Below, piece by piece: positions 61,235 through 64,000 of a stretch of DNA of 64,000 bases (its first letter is position 1; every line of letters starts with the position of its first letter). The position numbers were made by a program, and so were the translations under genes. Below the pieces are notes generated by a model, which did not search any database, was not told the DNA's origin, and saw only the letters and a program-made list of their open reading frames with translations. The DNA is taken from assembly GCA_034670405.1 (NCBI GenBank), contig JAXDDX010000088.1:1752501-1816500 (forward strand), given 5' to 3'. Source of the DNA: Hoplostethus atlanticus. Its lineage: Eukaryota; Chordata; Actinopteri; Trachichthyiformes; Trachichthyidae.

Positions 61235-61430
61235 TCCAGTCTGTAACTTGATCTACCATGATGGACTTGTCTGCTCTTCTCTGGTGTTCATACCAGTTAA
61301 GAACACATGAAGAAACATCTGGACATGAGCATCAGTCCAGGCCAAATGACCCGAACTAAAGGAGGAAATGCTGCAGAGTTCAAATAAACCGCTCTGAACA
61401 TGCTTCGTGTGAACGCACCCTCAGCATGTA
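61235..61430 (+). mobile_element. Repeat family B, copy 2, no minisatellite
   Basis: Repeats 'cttgatctaccatgatggac' through 'gagcatcagtccag' of copy 1 and then jumps directly to 'gaactaaaggaggaaa' and 'cttcgtgtgaacgc', i.e. the two flanks of copy 1 without the 0.8-kb array. Confidence 0.85.
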
Positions 61431-61896
61431 TCTTACCACTCCTTGTCTGTGGAGATGCCTGCTTGTTTTCCTCATTCACTCATGTTTCCTTTATTTTGGC
61501 AGTAACCTGTAAGAGAGAGTTCACAGCGAGGAGCTATACTTCCTGGTCTCGCCCCGTTCTCCAGGAATTCATGTGAACCTTCATTTTTCAGAGAGGTTTC
61601 ATAAATGCAAACGGTTCCACATTCATTCAGAGTAAAAATCTACCAGCAGGTAAAACGTCATGCAATATGTCACAGCAGTAAATAAATGGCTAAGTAATAA
61701 ACAAATGAAAATCAATCTTTTTTCAATATCAGAAGAGCGACGAGTAAATCTAGTAACTTCAAAATGTTACTGACAGCAGTTTAAACGTCGGGAGGGAGCG
61801 TGACTGAAAGCCATGCATGTTCCATTAAAATTATTAATTGTGTTGTGTCATCCGCCCAGTGAAATGTCATTTGTTATTTTGTTCAAGCAAAAATGC

Positions 61897-61900
<4 letters not shown>

Positions 61901-61981
<81 letters not shown>

Positions 61982-61990
61982 ACACACACA
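61901..61990. repeat. (CA)n microsatellite
   Basis: About 44 CA repeats with two TA interruptions. Further runs lie at 62104-62146 (GT) and 62251-62291 (CA). Confidence 0.96.
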
Positions 61991-62101
61991 TTCTCCATTC
62001 AGAGATGCTGCAGTGATTCTTAATTAGTCCACACCTTCGTTGCCAACTCATACATGGAACACTGAATCCATTCTCCTGCATTCTTTCCTTTCCTCAACCC
62101 T

Positions 62102-62103
<2 letters not shown>

Positions 62104-62147
<44 letters not shown>

Positions 62148-62248
62148 TCGCAGTAGACAGTCTGCTCTGTGTGGGCTCTCGTAATCTCCCAGCATGATTA
62201 CGGTGATGCGACATACACTCTGATGTGAGCCAAAAGATCGGCCATGTG

Positions 62249-62291
<43 letters not shown>
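62104..62291. repeat. Inverted (GT)n ... (CA)n pair
   Basis: A GT run at 62104-62146 and a CA run at 62251-62291 are mutually complementary and could form a 40-bp stem with a 104-bp loop in single-stranded form. Confidence 0.9.
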
Positions 62292-62293
<2 letters not shown>

Positions 62294-63687
62294 TATCCTA
62301 CTCAAGTAGAAGTACTGTTGTTACCACTCTAGGCTATGTGCTATGAATGCAGTGGTACAGGATGTGTTAGCTGAACGAACTCCTTTTAGCTAACGACACA
62401 TTTCAGATGGAAGCCTGATTGGGACATTTCCATAACTTTGTTGTCATCGCTGTATCATTTTCATTTTCACTTCACCTCCCTTTCAATATTTGAAACTATA
62501 TTTCAAAGGCTAGCTAGCATTATCGTTTGCTAATTTGAGTTAGCTTCTGTCAGCTAAGACATTTTGATGCAACTTTTTTATAAATATTTAGACAATTAAG
62601 CTAGTTTGTGTATAATGTCGTCAATCTATGCTTGTAACAAACCTATTTCTACCTGGCTGGGGACTGATGGTATCCACTGGGGGGCATCTTCCCCCATAGG
62701 CTTCAATTTCACATTTGTCTTTACTATAATACAAAATACTTCATAAAATACACAATTCACAATTCCAATGGCCTCCCTAATGATATTCATGGAATGACTT
62801 GATATGTACAAATACATGGAACAGCTGAGATCCTTATAATCCAGGTAAAATATTAGATCATTTTACCTCAAAATGATTTTTGCTGAGTAAGTTATCTGAG
62901 ACGTGTCAGCTGAAAATTATGAAATGATGGACAGACGGCGATCCAGGAAATATGTTCAGATGAAAATTGGCTCCATCTAGTGGTCAGGATAAAAATAACA
63001 GTGGGAGGACATCTTACCTCCTAGGGGCATCTTGGGCACCATAATGGATGTGATTTAAAATGTAATGAAGTAGAATACGTCAGTCAAAGCATAATTAATA
63101 AAAGATAAAGTTAATGAATACACAAAATACATGTACTTTGGGTTTTCTTCAAAACGTCTAGACCATCCCACTGAGCACAATGTCTATGCTTTATCTCTCA
63201 TATCGCCCGTGATCTTCTTGGTTGTGTAATGCCCAGATGCATAAACAGCTGTAAACATCCATGATGAAGAGAATCAGTGTGAGTGTGAGAGAGAGGAAGA
63301 GGTAGACAGACAGACAGACATAATGTAAGAACAGGTTTTCTCTCCTCCTCTGCCCTCCAGATTGAATTAACACCATTTCTCATCATTAGCTCACCCTCTT
63401 TCCCTCTACATCACTGATCATCCCATTACGCCTACTGCACCCTCTTCCCATGGCATCAATCCCATTATCCAGTCCGCCCTCCATCCGTCCACTCCTCTTC
63501 CTCCTCTTCCTTCACCTCCTCCCCACCTCATTCCCTCAGTCTCAGCTGGACTGCCTAAACCTCGGCGTCCTGTAGAGCATTGTGCCATCCCAGAATAAAT
63601 CCGGCAACAGGGGAGAGAAGGAAGAGAAGGGAGGTGGCGGGCATGATGCTGTGATATCCCTCCAACAGTATAATAAAGAAGGGAATA

Positions 63688-63689
<2 letters not shown>

Positions 63690-63740
<51 letters not shown>

Positions 63741-63745
63741 GAGAG
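63690..63745. repeat. (GA)n microsatellite
   Basis: About 25 GA repeats with a few interruptions near the right edge. Confidence 0.95.
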
Positions 63746-64000
63746 AGGGAGAGTTTAAATTAATGAAAGAGTGAAATGGGAATCAAAAGAGTGAAGGAGA
63801 AAAAGTATGAACAAGAGTGAGTGAGAGAAAGAGAGAGGATGGATTGGTATGTAACACTCCTCTAAGCCCAAGTAATTGTATTTTGTATTTTAGCCACTTG
63901 ATTGAGTTCATATTTACAGGGACGCTGCACAGCAATCAACATTTCTGTGAGTATGCCATTTAAGAAGTCGGATAGTTTTCAGCTGTCGTCCCTGGGCGTG

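Larger units (their letters stand above)
58636..64000. other. Gene-poor intergenic region, right end
   Basis: Contains a retroposon-like tail ending 'caaataaagttattctgatt' at about 59855-59875, the tandem duplication, the solo family B copy and microsatellites. The longest frames (for example 59177-59599) show no recognised domain or codon pattern of a real exon. Confidence 0.5.

Overview
This is a vertebrate nuclear genomic window, almost certainly from a ray-finned (teleost) fish. The reasons are multi-exon genes with GT-AG introns, a very high density of CA/GT and tetranucleotide microsatellites, and fish-type retroposon remnants: an L2-clade LINE 3' tail, tRNA-derived SINE pieces and a Tc1-like fossil. 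No bacterial, phage or CRISPR features are present. Gene names rest on protein similarity that I recognise by eye; no database was searched.

Two protein-coding genes are supported. (1) Minus strand, 26870 down to the left edge: the first 25 coding exons (about 1352 codons, roughly 60 percent) of arfgef3 (BIG3), a Sec7-family protein. Every junction I placed has AG/GT signals and matching phase, except for a 1-nt frame problem inside exon 14. The remaining exons lie left of base 1. (2) Plus strand, 33097-35707: a complete two-exon 5-HT7-type serotonin receptor (htr7 paralogue, 490 aa). The genes are head-to-head, about 6.2 kb apart between start codons.

Layout: 1-27 kb is arfgef3, with compact introns full of dinucleotide repeats that often touch splice sites. 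27-33 kb is intergenic, with a 41-bp minisatellite, retroposon tails and a probable MITE. 33-36 kb is htr7. From 36 to 64 kb I find no host gene, only a dead L2 LINE, SINE pieces, dispersed repeats, purine/pyrimidine tracts and minisatellites.

The most interesting structures are: (a) two unrelated dispersed repeat families, each with one or more copies carrying a large internal minisatellite (15-bp and 86/87-bp units) and another copy in the same window without it; (b) at least four arfgef3 exons flanked by complementary (UG)n upstream and (CA)n downstream in the transcript, which could promote exon looping, skipping or back-splicing; (c) the arfgef3-htr7 linkage. The two genes are not known to act in one pathway; their proximity is a matter of genome history.
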